Assembly (NCBI RefSeq): GCF_025660655.1
Contig: NZ_JAOTIN010000005.1
Span: 1-64,000, forward strand
DNA length: 64,000 nt
Reading direction: 5' to 3'
From: Streptococcus sp. CSL10205-OR2
Lineage (GTDB): Bacteria; Bacillota; Bacilli; Lactobacillales; Streptococcaceae
The notes beneath the pieces are model-generated. The model made no database searches and was not told where the DNA came from. It worked only from the letters and a program-made list of their open reading frames with translations. The stretch's first letter is position 1. Each line of letters begins with the position of its first letter. A program made the position numbers and the translations under genes. Positions 42,403 to 52,398 of this stretch are shown piece after piece.

Positions 42403-43455
42403 CTATGTTGCCTTTCTTATTTTTGCTTCTTTTTCCAATTCAAAAAGAATAAGGTAAATCAACTGGATACATAATTCTGAGCGTCCTGCATTATCGGTTG
42501 TTCCTGTCAAATAAACATCAAGCTGTGGACAGTAAAAAGCAAAGGCACCTGACAATCCTGAATGCCCATAAAAAGACAATCTATCTTCTTTTTCAAATTG
42601 CCCCATGGTTAGCTTCATATGACCACCACCATACTCTACAGGAGCATAATCTCCTTGAAGTGGTAAATAATGTGCCATTTTCTGCCAATGCGAGTTTTCA
42701 AACAAGCGTCCTTCAACAAAAGCTTGAATAAAAATCATTAAATCAGCCGTTGTTGAAACACCACCACCAGCTCCTTGAGCACTAGAGATGACCTTTGGAC
42801 GTGCCAAATAATCCTCTCCAGTATAAAGAGGTGGAATCATTGCAAATTCGCTACTAGTTAAAAATGAGTGATTCATTAAAAGTGGGCTAAAAATATTTTT
42901 TTCAATACAAGCATCCAAAGACTGATGAGTGATGCTTTCAATGATTTGACCAAGAAGCATATAATTAATATCAGCATAATAAGCTTCTTTACTGCCTGGA
43001 ATAAAATGAGACTCTGTTTGTTTTACCCAATCTAACATATCTGAAAATTCATATGAAAAATCTTCCTGTTTTATTCTATTTTTTAATAAAATTGGTTCTT
43101 CATAAAATACATTTGGTAAACCACTGGTTTGAAATAATAAATCAGCGATAGTGATATGTTTTGTCTGGTCTTTTCCAGCATAGTGATGCAAGTTTTTCAA
43201 CTTTTCTTTTGAGAAAAAATTCGTTATAATAGTTTTATAATCAAGTTTTTTCTGATCAATCAGTTGAAGAATAATTGTTGTCATCCATAACTTTGTTACA
43301 CTAGCTAAAACAAAAGGGGTATCTTCTTTGATATCTCCATGAGATAGCTGAATATAGTCATCACTATGGCGCTTTTTGAGACGTATGATTGCTCGAGGCA
43401 ATTCATTTGTTTGTACAAATTTATCAAAAATACGTTCTAAATTGACATGTTGCAT
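42403..43455 (-). CDS. Class C beta-lactamase-type serine hydrolase
   Basis: Encodes 350 residues of the beta-lactamase/transpeptidase-like superfamily. The nucleophile motif is SVTK (about residue 52), the second motif reads YAD (in YYADINYMLLG) instead of the usual YxN, and HSG replaces KTG near residue 295. This pattern is typical of esterases or peptidases of the class C family rather than real beta-lactamases. There is no signal peptide, so it acts in the cytoplasm. It is divergent from a LysR gene, which may regulate it. Substrate unknown. Confidence 0.82.
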   Translation of the reverse strand: MQHVNLERIFDKFVQTNELPRAIIRLKKRHSDDYIQLSHGDIKEDTPFVLASVTKLWMTTIILQLIDQKKLDYKTIITNFFSKEKLKNLHHYAGKDQTKHITIADLLFQTSGLPNVFYEEPILLKNRIKQEDFSYEFSDMLDWVKQTESHFIPGSKEAYYADINYMLLGQIIESITHQSLDACIEKNIFSPLLMNHSFLTSSEFAMIPPLYTGEDYLARPKVISSAQGAGGGVSTTADLMIFIQAFVEGRLFENSHWQKMAHYLPLQGDYAPVEYGGGHMKLTMGQFEKEDRLSFYGHSGLSGAFAFYCPQLDVYLTGTTDNAGRSELCIQLIYLILFELEKEAKIRKAT

Positions 43456-43534
43456 ATTACCTTCCTCTCATTTTTTTACATGAATAAGTAAAGAGCTATT
43501 GTTAGGATAAGTTTCATATAGAAAGTGTTTTATT

Positions 43535-44419
43535 ATGGATATTCGTCAAATTTCTTATTTCCTAGCTATTGCAAAAACGCAAAATTATTCGCATGCTGCA
43601 AAAAGTCTGTTTATTTCGCAACCTGCTTTAAAACAATCCATTTCAAAAATGGAAGATGAGTTAAACACGCAGTTATTTGTCTACCATGACCACAGGCTTC
43701 ATTTGACTGAAACGGGGCAATTATTGCTAGAAAAAGGGGAACCCTTAGTCCGTGATTTTAATCAGCTTATTTTTGATATTCAAAATAAAACCAAACATGA
43801 AAGACAATGTATCACTATCGGTGTGACGTTTTTAACCATGTTACAATTTATTGATCAAATTTCTCGTTTTATTCGCCAAAACCCAACCATTGATGTTCAT
43901 ATTGTTCAAGAGGGCTCTATGAAATTACAACATCTCTTAGCTCAAGAAAAAATTGATGTCGGCATTCTTTCTTTTCCTCAAATAGAACATGATATTATTA
44001 TTGATCCGGTAGCCATAAACAACGCTAGCTATTCCACCTGTGTGGTTGTTCCTAAAAATCATCCACTAGCATCTAGAAAAAAAGTTGTTTTTAAAGATTT
44101 AAAAGAATCCTATATTGCTAGTCTTAGTGATCATTTTGCTTTAGGTGAATTGACAAAAAAACGCTGTCGAGAATTAGGAATTCTAAATCAAGTCATTATG
44201 ACTCATAATGATTTTGAAATTCTACTACATAGTCTTAACAAATTGAACGCTGTCACTATTTTACCAACAGAGTTAAAAGAACTTAGTCCAGTAGAGGATT
44301 TGGTTTGGATTCCTCTCCATGATATTCAAAGTCAGTACAAACAAGGTCTGGCTTATCGTAAAAATCCTAATCATTCTCAAGTAGTCAGTCAATTTATTGA
44401 CGCCATAAAACATCATTAA
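43535..44419 (+). CDS. LysR-family transcriptional regulator
   Basis: Encodes 294 residues with the LysR N-terminal helix-turn-helix (MDIRQISYFLAIAKTQNYSH then AAKSLFISQPALKQSI) and a periplasmic-binding-type effector domain (about 90-294). LysR proteins usually control the divergent gene, here the serine hydrolase 80 bases away, and their effectors are small carboxylates. CidR/CatM-like specificity cannot be told. The stop codon overlaps the end of the convergent butyrate kinase gene by four bases, so the two transcripts share their 3' ends and no terminator is visible between them. Confidence 0.9.
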   Translation: MDIRQISYFLAIAKTQNYSHAAKSLFISQPALKQSISKMEDELNTQLFVYHDHRLHLTETGQLLLEKGEPLVRDFNQLIFDIQNKTKHERQCITIGVTFLTMLQFIDQISRFIRQNPTIDVHIVQEGSMKLQHLLAQEKIDVGILSFPQIEHDIIIDPVAINNASYSTCVVVPKNHPLASRKKVVFKDLKESYIASLSDHFALGELTKKRCRELGILNQVIMTHNDFEILLHSLNKLNAVTILPTELKELSPVEDLVWIPLHDIQSQYKQGLAYRKNPNHSQVVSQFIDAIKHH

Positions 44420-45483
44420 TGATTTGTGAAGGATAAGACTTGGTAATTTTCTTCTTGATTTGATACTCTAAGACCACCAAGTGCCAAAGCTTCCAACTCA
44501 AACTCACCAGGATAAACTTTAAAAGGTCCGATAAAGGCTACACGTTTTCTAACAGCCTCACAAAGTGCTTTTGAATAGGCCATACCACCTGTCATAGAAA
44601 CCATATCAATAGGCCCATTAATACTAACTGCCAAAGTGGCTAAGGTTTTAGCAATTCCTAAAGCTAAGGCATCAAAAACTAGACTTGCTTCTTTATCGCC
44701 TTCTGCCATTCTTTTTTCTACTTCTCGCAAATCAGCTGTCTTACAATGTGATTGTAGGCCAGCTTTTTTTCTGGCTAGATAGTTAAAATCATCAATTCCC
44801 ATTTCTTTAATCTTACCAATAATGGCTTTTAAAGGCATTCCTCCTGATCTTTCAGCTGAAAACATAATCTCATCATCAGAGACAAAGTCTACAATTTTTC
44901 CTTTTTCATGGGCACTGGCTGTCGAGCCTCCACCAAGGTGAGCAATCACAATATTTAACTCTTCATAGGGTTTGCCTAAATCTTCAGATATTTTTCGAGC
45001 CACTGCTCTCATATTGAGATGATGTCCAGTTGAAGTGCGTTCAATTCCTTTAATTCCTGTTAATCTTGAGACATCACGCATAGAGTCTACGGTAACGGGG
45101 TCATAAACGTAAGCTGGTTTATCATTACCATAGTCTGCCATAATAAATTTAGCTAGTTTTGCACCAAGATTAGATGGGTGCTCTAATAAAGGATGATATT
45201 CCAAATGATTAATCAGTTCATCAGTTACCAAAATAGCACCAGGTTTAACAGGTCCAATCAAACCACCACGTCCAACAGCAACATCAATCTTATCTACCTG
45301 ATGTTTTACAAGGATTTTTTCGATGTCTTTTAAACGACGTTCAAATTGATCAAAAACTTTGCTATAAGATTCTAAGTCTTCTGGAGTGTACAAAATCTCT
45401 TCTTTCCAAAGAAGGTGTTTATCTTGATAGAGGGCAATTTTTGTTGAAGTAGCCCCGGGGTTAATGGCAATAATCGTTTTCAT
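44416..45483 (-). CDS. buk: Butyrate kinase (branched-chain acid kinase)
   Basis: Encodes 355 residues of the acetokinase family, beginning IIAINPGATSTKIALYQ with the phosphate-binding loop, and HLGGGSTASAHEKGKIVD typical of butyrate rather than acetate kinases (which are about 400 residues). It would turn acyl phosphate and ADP into the free acid and ATP. It is the last gene of the seven-gene dehydrogenase operon, 16 bases after ptb. Confidence 0.92.
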   Translation of the reverse strand: MKTIIAINPGATSTKIALYQDKHLLWKEEILYTPEDLESYSKVFDQFERRLKDIEKILVKHQVDKIDVAVGRGGLIGPVKPGAILVTDELINHLEYHPLLEHPSNLGAKLAKFIMADYGNDKPAYVYDPVTVDSMRDVSRLTGIKGIERTSTGHHLNMRAVARKISEDLGKPYEELNIVIAHLGGGSTASAHEKGKIVDFVSDDEIMFSAERSGGMPLKAIIGKIKEMGIDDFNYLARKKAGLQSHCKTADLREVEKRMAEGDKEASLVFDALALGIAKTLATLAVSINGPIDMVSMTGGMAYSKALCEAVRKRVAFIGPFKVYPGEFELEALALGGLRVSNQEENYQVLSFTNH

Positions 45484-45499
45484 ATTAGTCTCCTATTCT

Positions 45500-46414
45500 T
45501 TAATCAGCATCTAGCATGAGAATTTGAGCTAGTAAAATGGAAGCATACTTTTCTTCAAAACTTGAGCTTCTAGATGTAATAATCACAGGTGCTTTAGCTC
45601 CCATAATAATTCCTGCCATTTCTGAACCACCAAATAAGGTTAGTGATTTTGAAAAAACATTACCTGTTACAATATCAGGAGCCACCAAGATATTGGCATC
45701 CCCTTGTATTTTACCTGAATAAGCTTTTTCTTTGGCACTTTCTTTTGATAATGATAAATCAATTGAAAGTGGCCCTTCTACGATGATATCGTTTTGTTCT
45801 TGATAATCCTCAGCTACTAAGCTTTCCATGACCGATGATGGTAATTTGGGGATTACTGTTTCTGCAGCTGATAAAAGTGAAACTTTGATAGGAGATACTT
45901 TTAAAGCTGTCATAACTTCTCTTGCATTTTTGATGATTACTTTGGCATTATCTCTGTCTGCTTGTAAAATCAAACCACCATCGGTTACTGCAATCAGGTG
46001 ATTGAGCGATGGCATTGAAAGAACAGCCACATGTGATAGGGTATCGGCTTTTTTAATGCCTGTTTCTCTATTAACCACTTCTTTTAGCACTTTTCCTGTT
46101 GGTAGATGACCTTTTAATATTGCTTGTGCCTTCTTTTCTCGTACTAATTCTACCGCTTTAAATGCTGCTTCTTGTTCATCTGCAATGTTGATTATTTCAA
46201 AAGAATCATCAGCTATATCATAATGACTCATTTTTTCTTTTAATTGCTTTTCATCATCAATCAAATAAGCATATATTCTTTTTTCTAAAATAGCTCTTTC
46301 AACACTTGATAACACTTCATCATCAGCTGCTTTAACAACCACTAAATGCATTGGTTTTTTGCTAGTTTTTATTTCCGGTCTAGCTTCTAATAATTTATCA
46401 ATTAATAATGACAT
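45500..46414 (-). CDS. ptb: Phosphate butyryltransferase
   Basis: Encodes 304 residues of the phosphate acetyl/butyryltransferase family (SHVAVLSMPSLNHLIAVTDG and a C-terminal glycine-rich GAKAPVIITSRSSS). It exchanges CoA of an acyl-CoA for phosphate, giving the substrate of butyrate kinase. Length fits Ptb (about 300), not Pta. Together with Buk it allows substrate-level ATP from acyl-CoA made by the dehydrogenase complex. GTTAGGAAG precedes the ATG. Confidence 0.92.
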   Translation of the reverse strand: MSLLIDKLLEARPEIKTSKKPMHLVVVKAADDEVLSSVERAILEKRIYAYLIDDEKQLKEKMSHYDIADDSFEIINIADEQEAAFKAVELVREKKAQAILKGHLPTGKVLKEVVNRETGIKKADTLSHVAVLSMPSLNHLIAVTDGGLILQADRDNAKVIIKNAREVMTALKVSPIKVSLLSAAETVIPKLPSSVMESLVAEDYQEQNDIIVEGPLSIDLSLSKESAKEKAYSGKIQGDANILVAPDIVTGNVFSKSLTLFGGSEMAGIIMGAKAPVIITSRSSSFEEKYASILLAQILMLDAD

Positions 46415-46431
46415 CCAATCACTTCCTAACT

Positions 46432-46479
46432 AAAAGGTATGCCTTTTCTTGCTACCGAAGTCTCAAGTAAGACATACCC
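46432..46479 (-). other. Intercistronic hairpin between the EIIC-like and ptb genes
   Basis: In the 72-base gap a stem pairs GGTATGTCTT with AAGGCATACC around a loop of about 25 bases, followed on the minus strand by TTTTAG. It may be a weak terminator or processing site that lowers ptb-buk relative to the upstream genes. Confidence 0.45.
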
Positions 46480-46486
46480 TCAACCT

Positions 46487-47536
46487 TTAAATATTTAGAC
46501 GATAATCTTCTGGAGTAACAATACCAAGAACATTCATAAATAAGTATTTAAACAGTAAGCCAAAGACTATCGGCCCACCAGCAAACACTAGTAACGTAAT
46601 CAAGATATTAGTGATAGACCATCCACCACTCGCTAAATTGAGATGATTAAGAGGTCCAACCAGGCCACTAAAGCCAAAACCAGCACTCATTGGTGTGCCT
46701 TGAATGTTAAAAAGATAAGCTAACACACCTGTACAGGCACCTGAAGAGATAACAGGTAGCATAACTTTTGGATTCTTAACCACGTTTGGCATAGAAATTT
46801 TAGGTGAACCAATAAAGTGAGCAAATGAGGTTCCTCTTGTGTTAACAGCCCATCCTAAAATGGCAAAAGCAAATCCTGTGGCACAGACACCAAGATTGGC
46901 AGCTCCAGAACCAATTCCTGATAGGTTTATCGCTAGTGCAATACCAACCGTTGTGATTGGAGAGACAATCAGTATACCAAAAATCATTGCAATCAACATA
47001 CACATGATGAGTGGTTGCAATTGTAGTAATTGCGCAACGCCCAAACCTATCCACTCAGTAATCATGGCAACATAAGGTAAGATCAAACGTCCAAATAAGC
47101 CGACAACCAACATTAACAATGGTGGGATAACTAAGATTGTATAGGCTTTTAGGCCATTACCAACCCACAAAATAAGGGCAGCACCAAGAGCTGAGGTGAT
47201 TAACATGTTAATGATATCTCCAGCTCCTGCCATCATGAGAACACCATCTTTCATCATGACTGAACCAGAAGCAAACAAGGTTGCTAAACCAAGTGAAGCA
47301 GATTGTATCGGATTAAATTTGAAATTCAGTCCAACCATGAAACCACAAACCAAGCCCATTGTTGCATTTGACATTGAAAGGCCCCATGATAAGGGAGTCA
47401 AAAATGGCATACTTGGGAGTAAAAGTTTAACAAGTTCTGAAAGGAGTGCTCCAGGAATTAAAACAACTACTGATCCTGTTGCAATACCATTTAGTACATT
47501 CATGGCAAATGCTTTTGCCGACAATTTATTTTCCAT
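46487..47536 (-). CDS. Lone PTS EIIC-like membrane permease
   Basis: Encodes 349 residues, about nine to ten membrane helices, matching the PTS_EIIC_2 family (N-terminal NVLNGIATGSVVVLIPGALL and GWAVNTRGTSFAHFIGSPK). No EIIA or EIIB gene is nearby, and members of this family often stand alone, so phosphorylation-coupled transport is doubtful. In an operon for 2-oxoacid oxidation and acyl kinase, import or export of a carboxylate is a reasonable guess but unproven. AAGGAG precedes the ATG. Confidence 0.85.
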   Translation of the reverse strand: MENKLSAKAFAMNVLNGIATGSVVVLIPGALLSELVKLLLPSMPFLTPLSWGLSMSNATMGLVCGFMVGLNFKFNPIQSASLGLATLFASGSVMMKDGVLMMAGAGDIINMLITSALGAALILWVGNGLKAYTILVIPPLLMLVVGLFGRLILPYVAMITEWIGLGVAQLLQLQPLIMCMLIAMIFGILIVSPITTVGIALAINLSGIGSGAANLGVCATGFAFAILGWAVNTRGTSFAHFIGSPKISMPNVVKNPKVMLPVISSGACTGVLAYLFNIQGTPMSAGFGFSGLVGPLNHLNLASGGWSITNILITLLVFAGGPIVFGLLFKYLFMNVLGIVTPEDYRLNI

Positions 47537-47545
47537 AATTCTCCT

Positions 47546-48958
47546 TTACTGATGAATACCGTGTCCTAGTAACACTTCGCTTGCGTCCATAATCGTTTCT
47601 GATAAACTTGGATGGTTGTGAATGGTTAGTGTGATATCTTCTGCGGTCAGTAAGTTTTCAATGGCTAAAGTGATCTCACCAATCAATTCACTGACTCCTG
47701 GTCCCACTAATTGTGCTCCAAGCAGTTGATTGGTATCTTTATCAGAAACTAATCGAACAAAACCTTCAGGATGGTTCATTGATAAGGCTCTGCCATTACT
47801 TGCAAATCTAAAAGTAGCAACTTTAGGAGTGATACCATTTTCTTTGGCTTTTTCTTTGGTTAAGCCTACTGTTGCAATTTCTGGTTGTGTATAAGCAACC
47901 GTTGGAATAACAAGATAATCAGCTGCAACTCCTGGCACTTGTGAGATGGCTTCTGCTGCTACTTTGCCTTCATAAGAGGCTTTGTGGGCTAGAGCAGGAC
48001 CTTTTGTAATATCACCAATCGCATAAATGTGTTGTTGACTAGTTTGCATTTGCTCATTAACCGGAATTAAACCTTTGTCGTCAAGCTCAATACCTGATAA
48101 CTCAACACTCATCATATCTGTATTAGGTCTACGACCAACCATTACTGCAATTTTATCAGCCAACACTTCTTCTTCTTTTCCTCCAATCTCATAGAAAAGA
48201 TGAAGACCTTTTTTATCTTTCTCATAGCGGGAGGCTTTGGCATTAGTGATGATTGTCATCTTTAATTTTTCTGCTTCATCTAAGACTGGTTTAATCAGGT
48301 CTTTTTCAAAACCATTTAAAACACTGTCTTGTCCTTCTAAAACAGTGACATGACTACCCAAATTGGCATAAGCCATGGCAAGCTCCATACCAATATAGCC
48401 ACCACCAATAATAGCTAATTCCTTAGGAATTTCAGTTAAATTTAAGAGGCCTGTTGAGTCTAAAATATCCTCATTAAATGGAAAGGCTTTTAATGCAATT
48501 GGACGACTCCCAACAGCCAAAATAGCATTTTTAAAGCGATAAGCTTCACCAAGGCCATCTTTTGGAGTAACAAAAACAGTATCTTTTGCAACAAAATGAG
48601 CTTCGCCTTCAACAATTGTTACTTTATTTTTCTTTAAAAGAGTTTTAACACCAGTTGTCAATTTAGAGACAACTTCTGTATTTTTCCATTCCTGTGCCTT
48701 TTTAAAATCTAATTGACTCTTACCAATTGTTAAGCCAAAAGGAAGTGGCTTTTTAGCATTTGCATATTCATGTCCCACATGTATCAAGGCTTTTGAAGGG
48801 ATACAGCCAACATTCAAGCAAACACCACCAACTGCCTCTTTTTCAACAATCACTACTTTTTGTCCTAGTTGAGATGCTCTAATAGCTGCGACATAACCGC
48901 CTGGTCCAGAGCCGATAACAATAGTGTCTACTTCATTTGTAAATCCGCCAACTACCAT
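47546..48958 (-). CDS. lpdA: Dihydrolipoamide dehydrogenase (E3)
   Basis: Encodes 470 residues: FAD-binding IVIGSGPGGYVAAI, redox-active disulfide in GGVCLNVGCIPSK, NAD-binding IIGGGYIGMELA, and the C-terminal HNHPSLSE with the active-site histidine. It reoxidises the lipoyl group of E2 with NAD. No lipoyl domain is fused to it, in contrast to the E3 of some streptococcal PDH operons. It follows E2 by four bases. Confidence 0.93.
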   Translation of the reverse strand: MVVGGFTNEVDTIVIGSGPGGYVAAIRASQLGQKVVIVEKEAVGGVCLNVGCIPSKALIHVGHEYANAKKPLPFGLTIGKSQLDFKKAQEWKNTEVVSKLTTGVKTLLKKNKVTIVEGEAHFVAKDTVFVTPKDGLGEAYRFKNAILAVGSRPIALKAFPFNEDILDSTGLLNLTEIPKELAIIGGGYIGMELAMAYANLGSHVTVLEGQDSVLNGFEKDLIKPVLDEAEKLKMTIITNAKASRYEKDKKGLHLFYEIGGKEEEVLADKIAVMVGRRPNTDMMSVELSGIELDDKGLIPVNEQMQTSQQHIYAIGDITKGPALAHKASYEGKVAAEAISQVPGVAADYLVIPTVAYTQPEIATVGLTKEKAKENGITPKVATFRFASNGRALSMNHPEGFVRLVSDKDTNQLLGAQLVGPGVSELIGEITLAIENLLTAEDITLTIHNHPSLSETIMDASEVLLGHGIHQ

Positions 48959-48962
48959 ATCA

Positions 48963-50285
48963 TCACCCCTCTGCTAATAATAAATCTGGGTCACTAAGAT
49001 AGCTCTTAAGAAGATTGATGGCTTTTTGAGCATAAACCCCATCAATTGCTCGGTGATCAAAAGCAAAAGAAATTTTCATCACTTGTTTAAGAACAGGATT
49101 CCCCTCTTCATCAGGAAGAAAGACTTTATCAATGCGACCAACGTTTAAGATTGCAATTTCTGGAAGATTGATGATTGGTGTTGACCAAACACCTGCTGTT
49201 GCTGCTGCACCTACATTTGTCACTGACATCGATCCTTTACCCATATCAGAAGCAGCAAGTTTGCCATCACGAGCTTTTTGAGAAATATCAGCAATTTCTT
49301 GAGCAATATCAAAGAGACTCTTACGTTCTGCATGGCGAATCATAGGTACCATCAATCCTCTTGGTGTATCAGTTGCAACACCAATGTTATAGTAGTGATG
49401 ATGAATGATTTCGTTATTAGCCATATCTAGTGACACATTAAGGTCTGGGAAGTGTTTTAATAAACCAACCAAGGCTTTTACAAGATATGGTGTGAAGGTT
49501 AGCTTAATGTCTCTATCCGCTGCTAGTACTTTCATTTTATTTCTGTGTGCTACTAAGGCATCCACCTCTACTTGGTCAAACACAGTTACTTGAGCCACCT
49601 CACTGCTACTCTTAGATAATGCGTCAGCAATGGTACGTCTAATAGCTGGTAATTTTTCTATGGTTTCAGGGAAGTCATCTCCAGATACCACTTTAGGACT
49701 TGCTTTTTCAACAACTGATTGTGTTTCTGCTGCTGGAATAACTTTCTCAGTAGTGCTTTCTTTAACAGTAACTGGGTTTTCTACAAATCGATCAATATCT
49801 TCTATTGTTACTTTGCCATGATTTCCAGTTCCCTCAATTAAACGAATATCTACGCCTTTTGTCCGAGCATAACGACGTACTCTTGGAACCGCAAGTGTTC
49901 TGATATCAACACTCTCATCAACTTCTTTTGTTGCTTGTGGCGCTGAAGTGGATTGTGTTGAAACAACTTCTTCAACAACTGGTGCTTCTTCTTTTTTAGT
50001 TTCTGGTTTTGGTGGCTCACCGCCTGATTGATAAGCTTTTAATTTTTCTTCGGTTTCAGCAATATCTGCAATAGGTTCCCCAACAATACCAGTGTCACCA
50101 GCTTCCACATAAATTTTTGCTAAATAACCAGTGATTGGGCTTGGCAGTTCAACAACAGCCTTGTCACTTTCAATTTCTAATAGGGTGTCATCTTCATTGA
50201 TTTTTTCACCGACACCGACAGCCCAAGACATGACAACACTTTCGTGTGTCCCTTCACCTGCATCAGGTAAAATATATTGATACAT
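48963..50285 (-). CDS. Dihydrolipoamide acyltransferase (E2)
   Basis: Encodes 440 residues. One N-terminal lipoyl domain with the lipoylated lysine at K42 ([12 protein letters not shown]), a Glu/Pro/Ala/Thr-rich linker (about 85-130), an E1/E3-binding domain ([15 protein letters not shown] near 135-165), a second flexible linker, and the catalytic domain with [10 protein letters not shown] near the C-terminus. One lipoyl domain is the minimum; it does not decide between pyruvate and branched-chain substrates. GGAGG precedes the ATG. Confidence 0.92.
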   Translation of the reverse strand: MYQYILPDAGEGTHESVVMSWAVGVGEKINEDDTLLEIESDKAVVELPSPITGYLAKIYVEAGDTGIVGEPIADIAETEEKLKAYQSGGEPPKPETKKEEAPVVEEVVSTQSTSAPQATKEVDESVDIRTLAVPRVRRYARTKGVDIRLIEGTGNHGKVTIEDIDRFVENPVTVKESTTEKVIPAAETQSVVEKASPKVVSGDDFPETIEKLPAIRRTIADALSKSSSEVAQVTVFDQVEVDALVAHRNKMKVLAADRDIKLTFTPYLVKALVGLLKHFPDLNVSLDMANNEIIHHHYYNIGVATDTPRGLMVPMIRHAERKSLFDIAQEIADISQKARDGKLAASDMGKGSMSVTNVGAAATAGVWSTPIINLPEIAILNVGRIDKVFLPDEEGNPVLKQVMKISFAFDHRAIDGVYAQKAINLLKSYLSDPDLLLAEG

Positions 50286-50296
50286 AGTGTGTCCTC

Positions 50297-51274
50297 CTAA
50301 AATTCTACGATTTCTTTTGCTTTAGCGACAATATCTTCTGCGTTTGGCATCCAATCTTCTTCAGCAAGACCAAATGGGAATATCGTATCTGGTGCAGTCA
50401 CACGAGCCACTGGGGCATCTAAGTTCATGAATTGACGCTCAGCAATTTCTGACATGACTTGACCTGCTGTTCCTGCTTGACGTTGTGATTCTTGTAAAAC
50501 AACAACACGGTGAGTCTTAGCAACAGATTTTTCAATAGTTTCATAGTCTACTGGAGAAACTGTTCTTAAATCAATCACTTCAGCACTAATGCCTTCTTTT
50601 TCTAATTGTTCAGCAGCTTGAACAGCAAGTGGCACCATCAAGCCATAGCCAATTAGGGTGACATCTTCTCCTTTTCGAACAACATTTGCTTTGTCTAAAG
50701 GAACAGTGTAATAACCTTCAGGTACTTCATCTTTAACAGTACGATAAAGACGAAGATGTTCTAAGAAAAAGACAGGATCTTCTGACTCGATGGCAGAAAT
50801 CAACAAACCTTTGGCATCATAAGCTGATGATGGAATAACAACACGTAGACCTGGAATTTGAGCAAACATACCTTCTAAACTATCAGAGTGAAGTTCCGGT
50901 GTATGAACACCACCTCCATAAGGAGCACGAATAGTAACTTGCGCATTTCTTGTGCCACCAGAACGATAACGTTGTCTTGGCAATTGAGCAATCAAAGCAT
51001 CCATTGCTTCAATAATAAAGCCTGAGAATTGAATTTCTGGAATTGGGATAAAACCTTCTTGAGCAAGCCCAACAGACATATGAATAATGCCTGATTCAGC
51101 AAGTGGGGTATCAAAAACACGATTTTCCCCAAATTCATCTTGTAACCCAGCAGTAATACGGAAAACGCCACCGTTCTTACCGACATCTTCTCCAAAGATT
51201 AATGTATTGTCATGTTTTTTCATGGCTTCTTTTAAGCCTTCTGTAACAGCTTGTGCTAATGTAAGAACTGGCAT
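50297..51274 (-). CDS. 2-oxoacid dehydrogenase E1 beta subunit
   Basis: Encodes 325 residues beginning [14 protein letters not shown], with [13 protein letters not shown] near residue 27-40. E1 alpha and beta form the heterotetramer that decarboxylates the oxoacid on ThDP. I chose ATG 51274 (AAGGAGG upstream, one base after the E1 alpha stop) over an ATG at 51340 inside the E1 alpha gene. Confidence 0.93.
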   Translation of the reverse strand: MPVLTLAQAVTEGLKEAMKKHDNTLIFGEDVGKNGGVFRITAGLQDEFGENRVFDTPLAESGIIHMSVGLAQEGFIPIPEIQFSGFIIEAMDALIAQLPRQRYRSGGTRNAQVTIRAPYGGGVHTPELHSDSLEGMFAQIPGLRVVIPSSAYDAKGLLISAIESEDPVFFLEHLRLYRTVKDEVPEGYYTVPLDKANVVRKGEDVTLIGYGLMVPLAVQAAEQLEKEGISAEVIDLRTVSPVDYETIEKSVAKTHRVVVLQESQRQAGTAGQVMSEIAERQFMNLDAPVARVTAPDTIFPFGLAEEDWMPNAEDIVAKAKEIVEF

Positions 51275-51275
51275 A

Positions 51276-52373
51276 TTAGTTTTCCTCCTTAGCTTCATAG
51301 TAAGTAATTTGCTCTTTGATATTTTGTGGTTGTTGATCATACATAAACTTCAAAAAGTCTGTTATTTTTTGAGGAGGTGTTTTTGCCATTTCTGTCAAAG
51401 CATCTTTAGCCTGTGTTTTAACATCCTCATAAATAGCATCAACTTTTTCCTGACTCCACAAGCCTTTTTCAGTCAGATAGTTACCTAGGCGTTGTAAAGG
51501 ATCTTTTTTGAGCCATTCTTCTACTTCAGCATCTTCTCTGTAACGTTTTGGATCATCTGACATGGTGTGTGGACCATAACGATAGGTCATGTTTTCAATA
51601 AGAACTGGCCCATTTTCAATAGCATACTCACGCGCTTTTTTAGTAGCATAATAAACAGCCACAGGATCCATACCATCCACACGAATAGCAGGGACACCCG
51701 CTGCAACAGCTTTTTGTGCTAGGGTAGCTGCTTTGGTTTGTTTAGACGTTGGAACAGAAATACCATAGCCATTGTTTTGAACAACAATGATTAATTGCGC
51801 ATTGAAAACACCACCAAAGTTGAGAGCTTCATAAAAATCACCTTGTGAAGTTGAAGAATCTCCAGTTAGTGCTAAAGCAATTTGTTTTTCACCTTTCATA
51901 CGTTTAGCAATACCATTACCAAGAGCTTGGATGGCACTACCACCAACAATAACATTGGGTGAGTACATGTGAAGGTCATCAGGGTATTGATTGGCAGCAA
52001 AATGACCTTTGTACCAAAGGAAAGCTTGGGTTAAAGTCATACCAAATTTGACCGCAACCAAAACATCACGATAGGTTGGTGCAAAGACATCATTTTTATC
52101 TAGTGCCAACATGGCACCGTATTGGCTTGCTTCTTGACCACCACTTGGGGCGTAGTTACTAAGAGCACCTTGACGATTCAATAGAATGACACGCTCATCC
52201 ATCGCTCGTCCCCAAGTGATTGCTTCCATCAAGTTAACAAGCTCTTCATCTGTTAAACTATCCATGGCATCTTTATCGACAACATTTCCCTTTTCGTCTA
52301 AAACTTGATACATGGGAAATCCTTCTCCATATGATGCAGCTAATTCAGTAAATGTTACGTTACTAATTTTCAT
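51276..52373 (-). CDS. 2-oxoacid dehydrogenase E1 alpha subunit
   Basis: Encodes 365 residues with the ThDP motif GDSSTSQGDFYEALNF ... QNNGYGI and the phosphorylation-loop-like YRYGPHTMSDD. The N-terminal part (FPMYQVLDEKGNVVDKDAM) and LNRQGALSNYAPSGGQEAS resemble PdhA of Bacillus and Enterococcus more than the acetoin or AcoA type. Neighbours ptb and buk instead recall the branched-chain (bkd) operon of Enterococcus. Substrate, pyruvate or branched-chain 2-oxoacid, is therefore open. First gene of the operon; AAGGAAGGAG precedes the ATG. Confidence 0.92.
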   Translation of the reverse strand: MKISNVTFTELAASYGEGFPMYQVLDEKGNVVDKDAMDSLTDEELVNLMEAITWGRAMDERVILLNRQGALSNYAPSGGQEASQYGAMLALDKNDVFAPTYRDVLVAVKFGMTLTQAFLWYKGHFAANQYPDDLHMYSPNVIVGGSAIQALGNGIAKRMKGEKQIALALTGDSSTSQGDFYEALNFGGVFNAQLIIVVQNNGYGISVPTSKQTKAATLAQKAVAAGVPAIRVDGMDPVAVYYATKKAREYAIENGPVLIENMTYRYGPHTMSDDPKRYREDAEVEEWLKKDPLQRLGNYLTEKGLWSQEKVDAIYEDVKTQAKDALTEMAKTPPQKITDFLKFMYDQQPQNIKEQITYYEAKEEN

Positions 52374-52398
52374 AGCAGTCTCCTTCCTTTCACTTAAA

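Noticed and set aside
46432..46479. Riboswitch or T-box before ptb
   Set aside because: The gap is only 72 bases and shows a single hairpin without conserved T-box or known aptamer sequence.
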